A stretch of DNA of 64,000 bases from Arenicola marina (Eukaryota; Annelida; Polychaeta; Arenicolidae). The stretch is taken from NCBI GenBank assembly GCA_964019135.1, contig OZ025252.1:3550823-3614822 (forward strand), read 5' to 3'. Below are positions 46,606 to 60,577 of the stretch, piece by piece. Numbering within the stretch: position 1 is the first letter of the stretch; each line of letters starts with the position of its first letter. Under the pieces are notes generated by a model that saw only the letters and a program-made list of their open reading frames with translations, had not been told where the DNA came from and made no database searches. The translations under genes and the position numbers were made by a program.

Positions 46606-47426
46606 CCCCACCCCCAACACCCCCGTATGAGAAAGCGGGGATATCATTCATTCCAATAGACAAATCCAGTCAACCAAGCAACGCTTCAGTCGCGATTTGT
46701 ACCGCTCTCAAGCTGCTGGCGTTCAGCTTGGATCCAGGGGGGCCTGCTGGAGTCCTGCGCACATCCAAAGCCCATCCCTATGCCTGGTGCCCGGGCAATT
46801 TCACTTCCAGGCTGGTACCCCGCCCCGCCCGTCTCCAGCCGCAGGCTAGCAGTAGTAGTACACCCACACCCCATTAACATACTTCAGAGATCCATGACGG
46901 CTTGGGTGGCAGTTGGGGTCACCCGATGGGGAAGGAGAGGTGGGGGTGGGGGTGGGGGGTGGGTCACATAACTAAGAGTAACGGCGCCATCACGCAGGTA
47001 GAGTAAACGGTGGTATATGAAGTGGTAGCAGGTCCTCAGCATGAGGAGAGAACTACCCAGAACCGCATGAACACCACATGGCCGACACCACAGGTATACC
47101 CCAGCCATGGTGTCGTTCCATTGACTACCGCACGTTGTTCAACAACCGCACCGCCGCGACTTAACACACCGCCCACCTACTACACAATGCACGGACAATT
47201 GAATTTTAAGATACCCGGCGATTGAATACCCGCTATTTACAGACCTAGCCACAGCTGGCCCGCAGCTAGCTCGGGGTGGCTATTGACCAAGCCAGGGAGA
47301 CCGCTCGCTACATACCGCTGCGCACTGTGTGCGGATCAGCAAACCACGGCAGACGGATTATCCGTTAATCCAACCTCCCAACCATCATGGATTGGGAGCG
47401 GATTGCCGACAAGTCTTCCTGGCACC
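46606..47426. other. spacer up to the satellite array
   Basis: No gene recognised. Immediately before the array is CCGACAAGTCTTCCTGGCAC. Confidence 0.5.
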
Positions 47427-50400
47427 GACTGACAGGGCGATGGTTGTATGTGTATTCAAGGCGAGTGCTCTAACCCACTGAGCTATCGGGGCGGCCGACT
47501 GACAGGGCGATGTTTGCATGTATATTCAAAGCGAGCGCCCTAACCCACTGAGCTATCGGGGCGGCCGACTGACAGGGCGATGGTTGTATGTATATTCAAG
47601 GCGAGCGCCCTAACCCACTGAGCTATCGGGGCGGCCGACTGACAGGGCGATAGTTGTATGTATATTCGAGGCGAGCGCTCTAACCCACTGAGCTATCGGG
47701 GCGGCCGACTGACAGGGCGATGGTTGTATGTATATTCAAAGCGAGCGCCCTAACCCAGTCAGCTATCGGGGCGGCCGACTGACAGGGCGACGGTTGTATG
47801 TGTATTCAAGGCGAGTGCTCTAACCCACTGAGCTATCGGGGCGGCCGACTGACAGGGCGATGGTTGTATGTATATTCAAGGCGAGTGCTCTAACCCACTG
47901 AGCTATCGGGGCGGCCGACTGACAGGGCGATGTTTGCATGTATATTCAAGGCGAGCGCTCTAACTCACTGAGCTATCGGGGCGGCCGACTGACAGGGCGA
48001 TGGCTGTATGTGTATCCAAGGCGAGCGCTCTCACCCACTCAGCTATCGGGGCGGCCGACTGACAGGGCGATGTTTGCATGTATATTCAAGGCGAGCGCTC
48101 TAACCCACTGAGCTATCGGGGCGGCCGACTGACAGGGCGATGGCTGTATGTGTATTCAAGGCGAGCGCTCTAACCCACTGAGCTATCGGGGCGGCCGACT
48201 GACAGGGCGATGGTTGTATGTGTATTCAAGGCGAGCGCTCTAACCCACTGAGCTATCGGGGCGGCCGACTGACAGGGCGATGGCTGTATGTATATTCAAG
48301 GCGAGCGCCCTAACCCACTCAGCTATCGGGGCGGCCGACTGACAGGGCGACGGTTGTATGTATATTCAAGGCGAGCGCCCTAACCCACTGAGCTATCGGG
48401 GCGGCCGACTGACAGGGCGATGGTTGTATGTATATTCAAGGCGAGCGCTCTAACCCAGTCAGCTATCGGGGCGGCCGACTGACAGGGCGATGGTTGTATG
48501 TATATTCAAGGCGAGCGCTCTAACCCACTCAGCTATCGGGGCGGCCGAATGACAGGGCGATGGCTGTATGTATATTCAAGGCGAGTGCTCTAACCCACTC
48601 AGCTATCGGGGCGGCCGAATGACAGGGCGATGGTTGTATGTATATTCAAGGCGAGTGCTCTAACCCACTCAGCTATCGGGGCGGCCGACTGACAGGGCGA
48701 TGGTTGTATGTATATTCAAGGCGAGCGCTCTAACCCACTGAGCTATCGGGGCGGCCGACTGACAGGGCTATGGTTGTATGTATATTCAAGGCGAGTGCTC
48801 TAACCCACTGAGCTATCGGGGCGGCCGAATGACAGGGCGATGGCTGTATGTATATTCAAGGCGAGTGCTCTAACCCACTCAGCTATCGGGGCGGCCGAAT
48901 GACAGGGCGATGGTTGTATGTATATTCAAGGCGAGCGCTCTAACCCACTCAGCTATCGGGGCGGCCGACTGACAGGGCGATGGCTGTATGTATATTCAAG
49001 GCGAGCGCTCTAACCCACTCAGCTATCGGGGCGGCCGAATGACAGGGCGATGGCTGTATGTATATTCAAGGCGAGCGCCCTAACCCACTGAGCTATCGGG
49101 GCGGCCGACTGACAGGGCGATGGTTGTATGTATATTCAAGGCGAGCGCTCTAACCCACTCAGCTATCGGGGCGGCCGAATGACAGGGCGATGGTTGTATG
49201 TATATTCAAGGCGAGCGCTCTCACCCACTCAGCTATCGGGGCGGCCGACTGACAGGGCGATGGTTGTATGTATATTCAAGGCGAGTGCTCTAACCCACTG
49301 AGCTATCGGGGCGGCCGACTGACAGGGCGATGGTTGTATGTATATTCAAGGCGAGCGCTCTAACCCACTCAGCTATCGGGGCGGCCGAATGACAGGGCGA
49401 TGGTTGTATGTATATTCAAGGCGAGCGCTCTCACCCACTCAGCTATCGGGGCGGCCGACTGACAGGGCGATGGTTGTATGTATATTCAAGGCGAGTGCTC
49501 TAACCCACTCAGCTATCGGGGCGGCCGAATGACAGGGCGATGGTTGTATGTATATTCAAGGCGAGCGCTCTAACCCACTCAGCTATCGGGGCGGCCGACT
49601 GACAGGGCGATGGCTGTATGTATATTCAAGGCGCGCGCTCTAACCCACTCAGCTATCGGGGCGGCCGAATGACAGGGCGATGGCTGTATGTATATTCAAG
49701 GCGAGCGCCCTAACCCACTGAGCTATCGGGGCGGCCGACTGACAGGGCGATGGTTGTATGTATATTCAAGGCGAGCGCTCTAACCCACTCAGCTATCGGG
49801 GCGGCCGAATGACAGGGCGATGGTTGTATGTATATTCAAGGCGAGCGCTCTCACCCACTCAGCTATCGGGGCGGCCGACTGACAGGGCGATGGTTGTATG
49901 TATATTCAAGGCGAGCGCCCTAACCCACTCAGCTATCGGGGCGGCCGACTGACAGGGCGATGGTTGTATGTATATTCAAGGCGAGCGCTCTAACCCACTC
50001 AGCTATCGGGGCGGCCGAATGACAGGGCGATGGTTGTATGTATATTCAAGGCGAGCGCTCTCACCCACTCAGCTATCGGGGCGGCCGACTGACAGGGCGA
50101 TGGTTGTATGTATATTCAAGGCGAGTGCTCTAACCCACTGAGCTATCGGGGCGGCCGACTGACAGGGCGATGGTTGTATGTATATTCGAGGCGAGCGCTC
50201 TAACCCACTCAGCTATCGGGGCGGCCGAATGACAGGGCGATGGTTGTATGTATATTCAAGGCGAGCGCTCTAACCCACTCAGCTATCGGGGCGGCCGAAT
50301 GACAGGGCGATGGCTGTATGTATATTCAAGGCGAGTGCTCTAACCCACTCAGCTATCGGGGCGGCCGACTGACAGGGCGATGGTTGTATGTATATTCAAG

Positions 50401-53400
50401 GCGAGCGCTCTAACCCACTCAGCTATCGGGGCGGCCGAATGACAGGGCGATGGTTGTATGTATATTCAAGGCGAGCGCTCTAACCCACTCAGCTATCGGG
50501 GCGGCCGACTGACAGGGCGATGGCTGTATGTATATTCAAGGCGAGTGCTCTAACCCACTCAGCTATCGGGGCGGCCGAATGACAGGGCGATGGTTGTATG
50601 TATATTCAAGGCGAGCGCTCTAACCCACTCAGCTATCGGGGCGGCCGACTGACAGGGCGATGGCTGTATGTATATTCAAGGCGAGTGCTCTAACCCACTC
50701 AGCTATCGGGGCGGCCGAATGACAGGGCGATGGTTGTATGTATATTCAAGGCGAGCGCTCTAACCCACTCAGCTATCGGGGCGGCCGAATGACAGGGCGA
50801 TGGCTGTATGTATATTCAAGGCGAGTGCTCTAACCCACTCAGCTATCGGGGCGGCCGAATGACAGGGCGATGGTTGTATGTATATTCAAGGCGAGCGCTC
50901 TAACCCACTCAGCTATCGGGGCGGCCGACTGACAGGGCGATGGCTGTATGTATATTCAAGGCGAGTGCTCTAACCCACTCAGCTATCGGGGCGGCCGAAT
51001 GACAGGGCGATGGTTGTATGTATATTCAAGGCGAGCGCTCTAACCCACTCAGCTATCGGGGCGGCCGAATGACAGGGCGATGGTTGTATGTATATTCAAG
51101 GCTAGCGCTCTAACCCACTCAGCTATCGGGGCGGCCGACTGACAGGGCGATGGTTGTATGTATATTCAAGGCGAGCGCTCTAACCCACTCAGCTATCGGG
51201 GCGGCCGAATGACAGGGCGATGGCTGTATGTATATTCAAGGCGAGTGCTCTAACCCACTCAGCTATCGGGGCGGCCGAATGACAGGGCGATGTTTGCATG
51301 TATATTCAAAGCGAGCGCCCTAACCCACTGAGCTATCGGGGCGGCCGACTGACAGGGCGATGGTTGTATGTATATTCAAGGCGAGCGCCCTAACCCACTG
51401 AGCTATCGGGGCGGCCGACTGACAGGGCGATAGTTGTATGTATATTCGAGGCGAGCGCTCTAACCCACTGAGCTATCGGGGCGGCCGACTGACAGGGCGA
51501 TGGTTGTATGTATATTCAAAGCGAGCGCCCTAACCCAGTCAGCTATCGGGGCGGCCGACTGACAGGGCGACGGTTGTATGTGTATTCAAGGCGAGTGCTC
51601 TAACCCACTGAGCTATCGGGGCGGCCGACTGACAGGGCGATGGTTGTATGTATATTCAAGGCGAGTGCTCTAACCCACTGAGCTATCGGGGCGGCCGACT
51701 GACAGGGCGATGTTTGCATGTATATTCAAGGCGAGCGCTCTAACTCACTGAGCTATCGGGGCGGCCGACTGACAGGGCGATGGCTGTATGTGTATCCAAG
51801 GCGAGCGCTCTCACCCACTCAGCTATCGGGGCGGCCGACTGACAGGGCGATGTTTGCATGTATATTCAAGGCGAGCGCTCTAACCCACTGAGCTATCGGG
51901 GCGGCCGACTGACAGGGCGATGGCTGTATGTGTATTCAAGGCGAGCGCTCTAACCCACTGAGCTATCGGGGCGGCCGACTGACAGGGCGATGGTTGTATG
52001 TGTATTCAAGGCGAGCGCTCTAACCCACTGAGCTATCGGGGCGGCCGACTGACAGGGCGATGGCTGTATGTATATTCAAGGCGAGCGCCCTAACCCACTC
52101 AGCTATCGGGGCGGCCGACTGACAGGGCGACGGTTGTATGTATATTCAAGGCGAGCGCCCTAACCCACTGAGCTATCGGGGCGGCCGACTGACAGGGCGA
52201 TGGTTGTATGTATATTCAAGGCGAGCGCTCTAACCCAGTCAGCTATCGGGGCGGCCGACTGACAGGGCGATGGTTGTATGTATATTCAAGGCGAGCGCTC
52301 TAACCCACTCAGCTATCGGGGCGGCCGAATGACAGGGCGATGGCTGTATGTATATTCAAGGCGAGTGCTCTAACCCACTCAGCTATCGGGGCGGCCGAAT
52401 GACAGGGCGATGGTTGTATGTATATTCAAGGCGAGTGCTCTAACCCACTCAGCTATCGGGGCGGCCGACTGACAGGGCGATGGTTGTATGTATATTCAAG
52501 GCGAGCGCTCTAACCCACTGAGCTATCGGGGCGGCCGACTGACAGGGCTATGGTTGTATGTATATTCAAGGCGAGTGCTCTAACCCACTGAGCTATCGGG
52601 GCGGCCGAATGACAGGGCGATGGCTGTATGTATATTCAAGGCGAGTGCTCTAACCCACTCAGCTATCGGGGCGGCCGAATGACAGGGCGATGGTTGTATG
52701 TATATTCAAGGCGAGCGCTCTAACCCACTCAGCTATCGGGGCGGCCGACTGACAGGGCGATGGCTGTATGTATATTCAAGGCGAGCGCTCTAACCCACTC
52801 AGCTATCGGGGCGGCCGAATGACAGGGCGATGGCTGTATGTATATTCAAGGCGAGCGCCCTAACCCACTGAGCTATCGGGGCGGCCGACTGACAGGGCGA
52901 TGGTTGTATGTATATTCAAGGCGAGCGCTCTAACCCACTCAGCTATCGGGGCGGCCGAATGACAGGGCGATGGTTGTATGTATATTCAAGGCGAGCGCTC
53001 TCACCCACTCAGCTATCGGGGCGGCCGACTGACAGGGCGATGGTTGTATGTATATTCAAGGCGAGTGCTCTAACCCACTGAGCTATCGGGGCGGCCGACT
53101 GACAGGGCGATGGTTGTATGTATATTCAAGGCGAGCGCTCTAACCCACTCAGCTATCGGGGCGGCCGAATGACAGGGCGATGGTTGTATGTATATTCAAG
53201 GCGAGCGCTCTCACCCACTCAGCTATCGGGGCGGCCGACTGACAGGGCGATGGTTGTATGTATATTCAAGGCGAGTGCTCTAACCCACTCAGCTATCGGG
53301 GCGGCCGAATGACAGGGCGATGGTTGTATGTATATTCAAGGCGAGCGCTCTAACCCACTCAGCTATCGGAGCGGCCGACTGACAGGGCGATGGCTGTATG

Positions 53401-56400
53401 TATATTCAAGGCGAGCGCTCTAACCCACTCAGCTATCGGGGCGGCCGAATGACAGGGCGATGGCTGTATGTATATTCAAGGCGAGCGCCCTAACCCACTG
53501 AGCTATCGGGGCGGCCGACTGACAGGGCGATGGTTGTATGTATATTCAAGGCGAGCGCTCTAACCCACTCAGCTATCGGGGCGGCCGAATGACAGGGCGA
53601 TGGTTGTATGTATATTCAAGGCGAGCGCTCTCACCCACTCAGCTATCGGGGCGGCCGACTGACAGGGCGATGGTTGTATGTATATTCAAGGCGAGCGCCC
53701 TAACCCACTCAGCTATCGGGGCGGCCGACTGACAGGGCGATGGTTGTATGTATATTCAAGGCGAGCGCTCTAACCCACTCAGCTATCGGGGCGGCCGAAT
53801 GACAGGGCGATGGTTGTATGTATATTCAAGGCGAGCGCTCTCACCCACTCAGCTATCGGGGCGGCCGACTGACAGGGCGATGGTTGTATGTATATTCAAG
53901 GCGAGTGCTCTAACCCACTGAGCTATCGGGGCGGCCGACTGACAGGGCGATGGTTGTATGTATATTCGAGGCGAGCGCTCTAACCCACTCAGCTATCGGG
54001 GCGGCCGAATGACAGGGCGATGGTTGTATGTATATTCAAGGCGAGCGCTCTAACCCACTCAGCTATCGGGGCGGCCGAATGACAGGGCGATGGCTGTATG
54101 TATATTCAAGGCGAGTGCTCTAACCCACTCAGCTATCGGGGCGGCCGACTGACAGGGCGATGGTTGTATGTATATTCAAGGCGAGCGCTCTAACCCACTC
54201 AGCTATCGGGGCGGCCGAATGACAGGGCGATGGTTGTATGTATATTCAAGGCGAGCGCTCTAACCCACTCAGCTATCGGGGCGGCCGACTGACAGGGCGA
54301 TGGCTGTATGTATATTCAAGGCGAGTGCTCTAACCCACTCAGCTATCGGGGCGGCCGAATGACAGGGCGATGGTTGTATGTATATTCAAGGCGAGCGCTC
54401 TAACCCACTCAGCTATCGGGGCGGCCGACTGACAGGGCGATGGCTGTATGTATATTCAAGGCGAGTGCTCTAACCCACTCAGCTATCGGGGCGGCCGAAT
54501 GACAGGGCGATGGTTGTATGTATATTCAAGGCGAGCGCTCTAACCCACTCAGCTATCGGGGCGGCCGAATGACAGGGCGATGGCTGTATGTATATTCAAG
54601 GCGAGTGCTCTAACCCACTCAGCTATCGGGGCGGCCGAATGACAGGGCGATGGTTGTATGTATATTCAAGGCGAGCGCTCTAACCCACTCAGCTATCGAG
54701 GCGGCCGACTGACAGGGCGATGGCTGTATGTATATTCAAGGCGAGTGCTCTAACCCACTCAGCTATCGGGGCGGCCGAATGACAGGGCGATGGTTGTATG
54801 TATATTCAAGGCGAGCGCTCTAACCCACTCAGCTATCGGGGCGGCCGAATGACAGGGCGATGGTTGTATGTATATTCAAGGCTAGCGCTCTAACCCACTC
54901 AGCTATCGGGGCGGCCGACTGACAGGGCGATGGTTGTATGTATATTCAAGGCGAGCGCTCTAACCCACTCAGCTATCGGGGCGGCCGAATGACAGGGCGA
55001 TGGCTGTATGTATATTCAAGGCGAGTGCTCTAACCCACTCAGCTATCGGGGCGGCCGAATGACAGGGCGATGGTTGTATGTATATTCAAGGCGAGCGCTC
55101 TAACCCACTCAGCTATCGGGGCGGCCGACTGACAGGGCGATGGCTGTATGTATATTCAAGGCGAGTGCTCTAACCCACTCAGCTATCGGGGCGGCCGAAT
55201 GACAGGGCGATGGTTGTATGTATATTCAAGGCGAGCGCTCTAACCCACTCAGCTATCGGGGCGGCCGAATGACAGGGCGATGGTTGTATGTATATTCAAG
55301 GCTAGCGCTCTAACCCACTCAGCTATCGGGGCGGCCGAATGACAGGGCGATGGTTGTATGTATATTCAAGGCTAGCGCTCTAACCCACTCAGCTATCGGG
55401 GCGGCCGACTGACAGGGCGATGGTTGTATGTATATTCAAGGCGAGTGCTCTAACCCACTCAGCTATCGGGGCGGCCGAATGACAGGGCGATGGTTGTATG
55501 TATATTCAAGGCGAGCGCTCTAACCCACTCAGCTATCGGGGCGGCCGACTGACAGGGCGATGGCTGTATGTATATTCAAGGCGAGTGCTCTAACCCACTC
55601 AGCTATCGGGGCGGCCGAATGACAGGGCGATGGTTGTATGTATATTCAAGGCGAGCGCTCTAACCCACTCAGCTATCGGGGCGGCCGAATGACAGGGCGA
55701 TGGTTGTATGTATATTCAAGGCTAGCGCTCTAACCCACTCAGCTATCGGGGCGGCCGAATGACAGGGCGATGGTTGTATGTATATTCAAGGCTAGCGCTC
55801 TAACCCACTCAGCTATCGGGGCGGCCGACTGACAGGGCGATGGTTGTATGTATATTCAAGGCGAGTGCTCTAACTCACTCCGCTATCGGGGCGGCCGACT
55901 GACAGGGCGATGGTTGTATGTATATTCAAGGCGAGCGCCCTAACCCACTCAGCTATCGGGGCGGCCGAATGACAGGGCGATGGTTGTATGTATATTCAAG
56001 GCGAGCGCCCTAACCCAGTCAGCTATCGGGGCGGCCGAATGACAGGGCGATGGTTGTATGTGTATTCAAGGCGAGTGCTCTAACCCACTCCGCTATCGGG
56101 GCGGCCGACTGACAGGGCGACGGTTGTATGTATATTCAAGGCGAGCGCCCTAACCCAGTCAGCTATCGGGGCGGCCGACTGACAGGGCGATAGTTGTATG
56201 TGTATTCAAGGCGAGTGCTCTAACCCACTCCGCTATCGGGGCGGCCGACTGACAGGGCGATGGTTGTATGTATATTCAAGGCGAGCGCCCTAACCCACTG
56301 AGCTATCGGGGCGGCCGACTGACAGGGCGATGGTTGTATGTATATTCAAGGCGAGCGCTCTAACCCACTCAGCTATCGGGGCGGCCGAATGACAGGGCGA

Positions 56401-58434
56401 TGGTTGTATGTATATTCAAGGCGAGCGCTCTAACCCACTCAGCTATCGGGGCGGCCGAATGACAGGGCGATGGTTGTATGTATATTCAAGGCTAGCGCTC
56501 TAACCCACTCAGCTATCGGGGCGGCCGACTGACAGGGCGATGGTTGTATGTATATTCAAGGCGAGTGCTCTAACTCACTCCGCTATCGGGGCGGCCGACT
56601 GACAGGGCGACGGTTGTATGTATATTCAAGGCTAGCGCCCTAACCCACTGAGCTATCGGGGCGGCCGACTGACAGGGCGATGGTTGTATGTATATTCAAG
56701 GCGAGTGCTCTAACCCACTCCGCTATCGGGGCGGCCGACTGACAGGGCGATGGTTGTATGTGTATTCAAGGCGAGCGCTCTAACCCACTGAGCTATCGGG
56801 GCGGCCGAATGACAGGGCGATGGTTGTATGTATATTCAAGGCTAGCGCTCTAACCCACTCAGCTATCGGGGCGGCCGAATGACAGGGCGATGGTTGTATG
56901 TATATTCAAGGCGAGTGCTCTAACCCACTCCGCTATCGGGGCGGCCGACTGACAGGGCGATAGTTGTATGTGTATTCAAGGCGAGTGCTCTAACCCACTC
57001 CGCTATCGGGGCGGCCGACTGACAGGGCTATGGTTGTATGTATATTCAAGGCGAGCGCCCTAACCCACTGAGCTATCGGGGCGGCCGACTGACAGGGCGA
57101 TGGTTGTATGTATATTCAAGGCGAGCGCCCTAACCCACTGAGCTATCGGGGCGGCCGACTGACAGGGCGATGGTTGTATGTATATTCAAGGCGAGTGCTC
57201 TAACCCACTCCGCTATCGGGGCGGCCGACTGACAGGGCGACGGTTGTATGTGTATTCAAGGCGAGTGCTCTAACCCACTCCGCTATCGGGGCGGCCGACT
57301 GACAGGGCGACGGTTGTATGTATATTCAAGGCGAGCGCCCTAACCCAGTCAGCTATCGGGGCGGCCGACTGACAGGGCGATAGTTGTATGTGTATTCAAG
57401 GCGAGTGCTCTAACCCACTCCGCTATCGGGGCGGCCGACTGACAGGGCTATGGTTGTATGTATATTCAAGGCGAGCGCTCTAACCCACTCAGCTATCGGG
57501 GCGGCCGACTGACAGGGCGATGGTTGTATGTATATTCAAGGCGAGCGCCCTAACCCACTGAGCTATCGGGGCGGCCGACTGACAGGGCGATGGTTGTATG
57601 TATATTCAAGGCGAGCGCCCTAACCCACTCAGCTATCGGGGCGGCCGACTGACAGGGCGATGGTTGTATGTATATTCAAGGCGAGCGCTCTAACCCACTC
57701 AGCTATCGGGGCGGCCGACTGACAGGGCGATGGTTGTATGTATATTCAAGGCGAGCGCCCTAACCCACTGAGCTATCGGGGCGGCCGACTGACAGGGCGA
57801 TGGTTGTATGTATATTCAAGGCGAGCGCCCTAACCCACTGAGCTATCGGGGCGGCCGACTGACAGGGCGATGGTTGTATGTATATTCAAGGCGAGCGCCC
57901 TAACCCACTGAGCTATCGGGGCGGCCGACTGACAGGGCGACGGTTGTATGTATATTCAAGGCGAGCGCCCTAACCCAGTCAGCTATCGGGGCGGCCGACT
58001 GACAGGGCGATAGTTGTATGTGTATTCAAGGCGAGTGCTCTAACCCACTCCGCTATCGGGGCGGCCGACTGACAGGGCGATGGTTGTATGTATATTCAAG
58101 GCGAGCGCTCTAACCCACTCAGCTATCGGGGCGGCCGACTGACAGGGCGATGGTTGTATGTATATTCAAGGCGAGCGCCCTAACCCACTGAGCTATCGGG
58201 GCGGCCGACTGACAGGGCGATGGTTGTATGTATATTCAAGGCGAGCGCCCTAACCCACTGAGCTATCGGGGCGGCCGAATGACAGGGCGATAGTTGTATG
58301 TGTATTCAAGGCGAGTGCTCTAACCCACTGAGCTATCGGGGCGGCCGAATGACAGGGCGATGGTTGTATGTATATTCAAGGCGAGTGCGCTAACCCACTG
58401 AGCTATCAGGGCGGCCGACTGACAGGGCGATGCA
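47427..58434 (-). repeat. 70-bp SINE-derived satellite, about 157 copies
   Basis: Period is exactly 70 bp. In minus-strand sense each unit is TCGCCCTGTCAGTC, then the SINE A head (GGCCGCCCCGATAGCTCAGT, GGGTTAGAGCGCTCGC), then CTTGAATATACATACAACCA, which resembles the SINE A tail. The Pol III A box is in nearly every unit; no B box is present. Variant sites (CCGACT/CCGAAT, CACTG/CACTC/CAGTC, GCGAGC/GCTAGC, GATGG/GACGG/GATAG) shuffle along the array. Small frames inside are not genes. Confidence 0.97.
47511..55070. repeat. 3780-bp (54-unit) higher-order duplication inside the satellite
   Basis: 47511-51290 and 51291-55070 share the same order of variant units. Only a handful of differences were seen by eye, e.g. 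49624/53404, 49589/53369, 50910/54690. Confidence 0.88.
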
Positions 58435-58787
58435 TGTCTATTGATTGGTTTAAGAGTACCACTGACTCATCGTTCGTACTCTAGGACCCGCATATTAAAT
58501 AAAAGGTCGACCAAAGAGATTTTAATTCAAATGCTGTAATTGAATTTGTAGAAGTGCACGAATATTCATGCATTGAACCAGTTAATCGGCCACTTGCATG
58601 ACGCTCTAACGTCCAGTCGATTCGTCCCAGTTACGGGACCAAGGGGAGGGGGTTGGGGGTCGGGAGGAGGAAGGGGGGGGGGGGGTGGACAAGCCTCAGC
58701 CAACGGTCAAGGACGAAAGAGCAAAGGTCAAGGCCAGGAACTGGTCCGCGCAGCGCTGTAGCCATTGTTTTGGAGCAAACGACTGGG
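58435..58787. other. spacer after the satellite
   Basis: No gene recognised; a poly(G) run lies at 58673-58685. Confidence 0.5.
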
Positions 58788-58870
58788 AAAAGCGGGATTT
58801 CGTCTACACCGTGTAGACGAAATCCCGCTTGCCATTAATGCCATTAAGTAACTGAAGGCATTGATGGCAA
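58788..58870. repeat. 41-bp palindrome followed by a second inverted repeat
   Basis: Arms AAGCGGGATTTCGTCTACAC and its exact complement around one base (58790-58830); then GCCATTAATGCC ... GGCATTGATGGC (58831-58868), one mismatch. Confidence 0.95.
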
Positions 58871-58891
58871 GCGTTAATCAGACTGTAGAGG

Positions 58892-59147
58892 GGCCGGCGC
58901 GATAGCTCAGTGGGCTAGAGCGTTCGCATTGAGGGCTCTGGTCACCTGAGAGCCTAACGGCGCGTGGGTCATTGGTTCGAGCCCTGCTGTGGCCATGTCT
59001 GTGTGGTCGCAGGATAAAGATCCCATGTCTTTCTTCGTAAACAGTAGGTGGTTACCCACGGGGACATGGCTCCACTCTCCCTTCCTTCTCCCATTGACGC
59101 GATATGACCAAAAGTGGTTAAAGCGTCCTGAATATACAGCCAACCAA
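58892..59147 (+). mobile_element. SINE family A, full length
   Basis: A box TAGCTCAGTGGG, B-box-like GGTTCGAGCCC, body, and tail CTGAATATACAGCCAACC. Confidence 0.9.
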
Positions 59148-59189
59148 TCAGACCGTAGAGCATATATCAGGTCAATAGAGCCACTTCAA

Positions 59190-59335
59190 GCTTAAAACAG
59201 GCCCTTTTAACGCAATTCCGATTTTGAGAAAGGTCCTTTAATGCAATTTCAAGTTTGAGAAAGGTCCTTTTAATGCAATTCCGAGTTTGAAACAGGTCCC
59301 GTTAATGCAATTCCAAGTTTGAAACAGGTCATTGG
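59190..59335. repeat. ~34-bp diverged tandem repeat, four copies
   Basis: CAGGTCC(C/T)TTTAATGCAATT followed by CCGAGTTTGAAA-like sequence. Confidence 0.85.
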
Positions 59336-60577
59336 ACAATGAGAGGCAAACACCAGCAGCATCGTGCATCGTCACGAGGAACAACAACACTTTACGCCCC
59401 GACCATATTGCCAGTCAGGTCATGGACCGCTTTGTCTGGCCGTCAACCTGTGTTTTTAACGTCGGTAAATCCTGACTGAGGTACAGAGAGACAGGCGACC
59501 GCCCAGCCGCCAGGGCACCCGGTGGCCATCGACAACGCCTTGATGCGCGTGTGTCGTGGGTACAAAATAATATGAACCGGGAACAGATTCCGTGTCCGTC
59601 GACGCAGACATCTGGAAATGAAACTTGCATGAATTTCACCGCCGCCATTCACGTGACAACACGTGACCCTATGTGAAGCCACGTGACAAGACGTGACTCT
59701 ATGTGACGCCACGTGACACCGAATTCACTCGTCATATCAGAAGGGCGCCGGCCACCGGACTCGCCTCGCTCTACTTCGTGGTACACAAGCGGTTTGGAAC
59801 CCATAACAGTTTTGCCCAACCCGCAACTTGTTTCGCCATTAAGTGCTCTGGCAAACAGCAACAGTTTTAGATGTCGTACACAAGGAGGTAGATGACTAAG
59901 CTGGCAATACCATGGATGAGAGCCAGCGGGACATTAACATGGAGGCTGCACATTAGCCATCCACCATTTTGCAATAGAATTTCCATATAAAAAATACATG
60001 CTACATTTATCGTGGCAAAGTCCGTCCCCAGATCGCTCAGATTCATGTCGAGCAGCGAGTCAGATCCATTCACAGTGAGTGATCCATGTACACTATGGTT
60101 GATATCCCTTCTCCCCCGGGGACACGGGTCCCACTCCCTGGCTGCCGGTCACCTGGACAAATTACGCCTCATCCGCCTACAGAAACGTCTGTTTCACCCT
60201 GGACGTACACGCCTTAACAACGCGCACAGCAGTCAGTAGTAGTTAGCATTGTTGTATGGCATGCACACCTATGGGGAGAGGAGGGGAGGAGGGTATGGGG
60301 TAGGGGGGGGGGGAAGTAGCGCTACATGAAGGGAGCACCCGCCCAAGGTCCCCAGCGCGGGTCAGGGGTCAAACTCTCGCGCGATTACAAGGGCAACCCT
60401 TGCCGACGCGAAATCGCAATACATTCCGGGATTATAGTACCGCATAAGCCACTCACGAACAATATGATTGGTCAACCAAAGTCACTTTTGTTAGCATTAG
60501 TAACCCCCCCCCACCCCGCCAACCAACCCCACGTCGGCCCGTAGCGGCCGTCAAATGATAAGTCGTTGGTTTATATT
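59336..60577. other. spacer, no recognised gene
   Basis: Contains several CACGTGAC motifs between 59650 and 59730. No coding signal recognised. Confidence 0.5.

Noticed and set aside
47427-58434. CRISPR array or tRNA gene cluster
   Set aside because: Units are contiguous 70-mers with no unique spacers, and each has only the 5' part of a tRNA-like head, so neither applies.
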